From NCBI GenBank assembly GCA_021823425.1, contig JAKANX010000062.1, positions 1-6,327 on the forward strand: a stretch of DNA of 6,327 bases. The letters are read 5' to 3'. The stretch comes from Microcaldota archaeon. Lineage in GTDB: Archaea > Micrarchaeota > Micrarchaeia > Anstonellales > Bilamarchaeaceae. Below the pieces are notes generated by a model. That model did no database searches, was not told the origin of the DNA, and saw nothing but the letters and a program-made list of their open reading frames with translations. A program made the position numbers and the translations under genes. Below are positions 5,658-6,327 of the stretch, piece by piece (position 1 is the stretch's first letter; each line of letters opens with the position of its first letter).

Positions 5658-6327
5658 CTAGAGCTTCCACTTCTCGCCCTTGCTGGCCATCTGGTGGACC
5701 TCGTCCTCGTTCAGGTAGTAGTGGGAGACTATCCTTCCCACCTGGTCCACCTCCGTGTAATCGTTGGCGACCATCCAGTTGAGAATCTCGGTCTTGCGCT
5801 CCAGGTCGTCCTTTATCTCCTTCTCGCTCAGGCCCGCGTAGAGCGAGAGCAGGTCCGCGAGCCTGGATAGCCCGGCAACCTGCCTCATCTCGTCGCTCTT
5901 GACGTCCCAGCGGTGCAGAATCCTGAAATCGCCGTTCTTGTGTATTTCCCCGAATTCCAGCACGCGCCTTATGTTGAAGCGCCTGTGCCTGAACGTTGCC
6001 ACTACTCCGGCGAGCGCGTCCAGCATCTCCCTCGGGATGTTTATCGGAGGGTTCGTGAGCCTGCTTATCGCCTGCTCCACGTTGTCCGCGTGCATCGTAG
6101 CGTAAACGGAGTGCCCGGTGTGCATGGCCTCGAAGAGTATCTCGGCCTCCCGCTGCCTCCTGATTTCCCCGACCACTATCCTGTCCGGCCTCATACGCAA
6201 AGAGTTCACCATGAGGTCCAGCATGGAAACCTCGCCTTTCCCTTCCGGGTTCGGCTCCGTCGTCGCCATGGGCACCCAGTGCAGGAACGAAGGGAGCGTC
6301 AGTTCCCTCGTGTCCTCTATGGATATA
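5658..6327 (-). CDS. Type II/IV secretion system ATPase (TadA/GspE/FlaI-like), C-terminal part
   Basis: This is the motor ATPase of a type IV filament or secretion machine, a cytoplasmic hexamer that powers pilin movement through the membrane platform. The N-terminus and Walker A loop lie beyond the right edge; the visible frame gives 222 residues and a TAG stop. In visible numbering, the Asp-box reads SIEDTREL (residues 2-9), the Walker B region RPDRIVVGEIR (46-56), and the His-box HTGHSVYATMHAD (69-81), all in family order and spacing. An apparent start at 6275 (GTG) lies between the Asp-box and Walker B, so it is internal and not the real start. The last 90 or so residues form a charged helical tail after the catalytic core. 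It is the first visible gene of the operon. I cannot tell from this part whether it belongs to a pilus, Tad-like or archaellum-like branch, but the neighbours argue against a classical archaellum. Confidence 0.95.
   Translation of the reverse strand, partial: ISIEDTRELTLPSFLHWVPMATTEPNPEGKGEVSMLDLMVNSLRMRPDRIVVGEIRRQREAEILFEAMHTGHSVYATMHADNVEQAISRLTNPPINIPREMLDALAGVVATFRHRRFNIRRVLEFGEIHKNGDFRILHRWDVKSDEMRQVAGLSRLADLLSLYAGLSEKEIKDDLERKTEILNWMVANDYTEVDQVGRIVSHYYLNEDEVHQMASKGEKWKL

Noticed and set aside
1832..6327. Identification as a classical archaellum (FlaI/FlaJ) locus
   Set aside because: There are two T2SSF proteins rather than one FlaJ, no FlaH/FlaF/FlaG-like genes are visible, and the pilin has a class III DUF361-type signal rather than an archaellin body.

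Overview
The window looks like part of an archaeal chromosome, GC-rich by eye. The strongest sign is a gene with the archaeal class III signal peptide (MKGQAAIEYL followed by a hydrophobic helix). A secretion/pilus ATPase beside two T2SSF membrane proteins fits as well. Frequent ATA (Ile) and AGG (Arg) codons agree with this. The pilin style resembles DPANN-type archaea (Micrarchaeota, Diapherotrites and relatives), but I hold that placement only loosely.

Everything I can support is on the minus strand: seven genes in one tightly packed, apparently single transcription unit read from high to low coordinates. In order they are: (1) the C-terminal 222 residues of a type II/IV secretion-type ATPase (right edge to 5658); (2) a soluble protein of about 615 residues with a Pro/Ala-rich linker and a long helical C-terminal half (5647-3800); (3) and (4) two T2SSF (TadB/TadC/GspF-like) platform proteins (3783-2893 and 2893-1832); (5) a class III signal-peptide pilin-like protein (1823-1239); (6) a predicted lipoprotein whose ectodomain is a paralogue of that pilin (1235-771); (7) a predicted HExxH zinc peptidase that runs off the left edge (774-1). 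Spacings range from a 4-nt overlap to a 16-nt gap, so there is no intergenic stretch of note.

Taken together this is an archaeal type IV filament module: ATPase motor, two-part inner-membrane platform, a pilin, and three accessory parts (coiled-coil protein, pilin-derived lipoprotein, metallopeptidase) that are not standard members of the archaellum or a simple type IV pilus locus. No prepilin peptidase, archaellum accessory gene, RNA gene, CRISPR or mobile element is visible. The most interesting points are the same four-cysteine ectodomain carried on two different membrane anchors by adjacent genes, and the translationally coupled peptidase behind them. The peptidase frame stays open for 258 codons to the window edge and could be missed because its stop lies outside.
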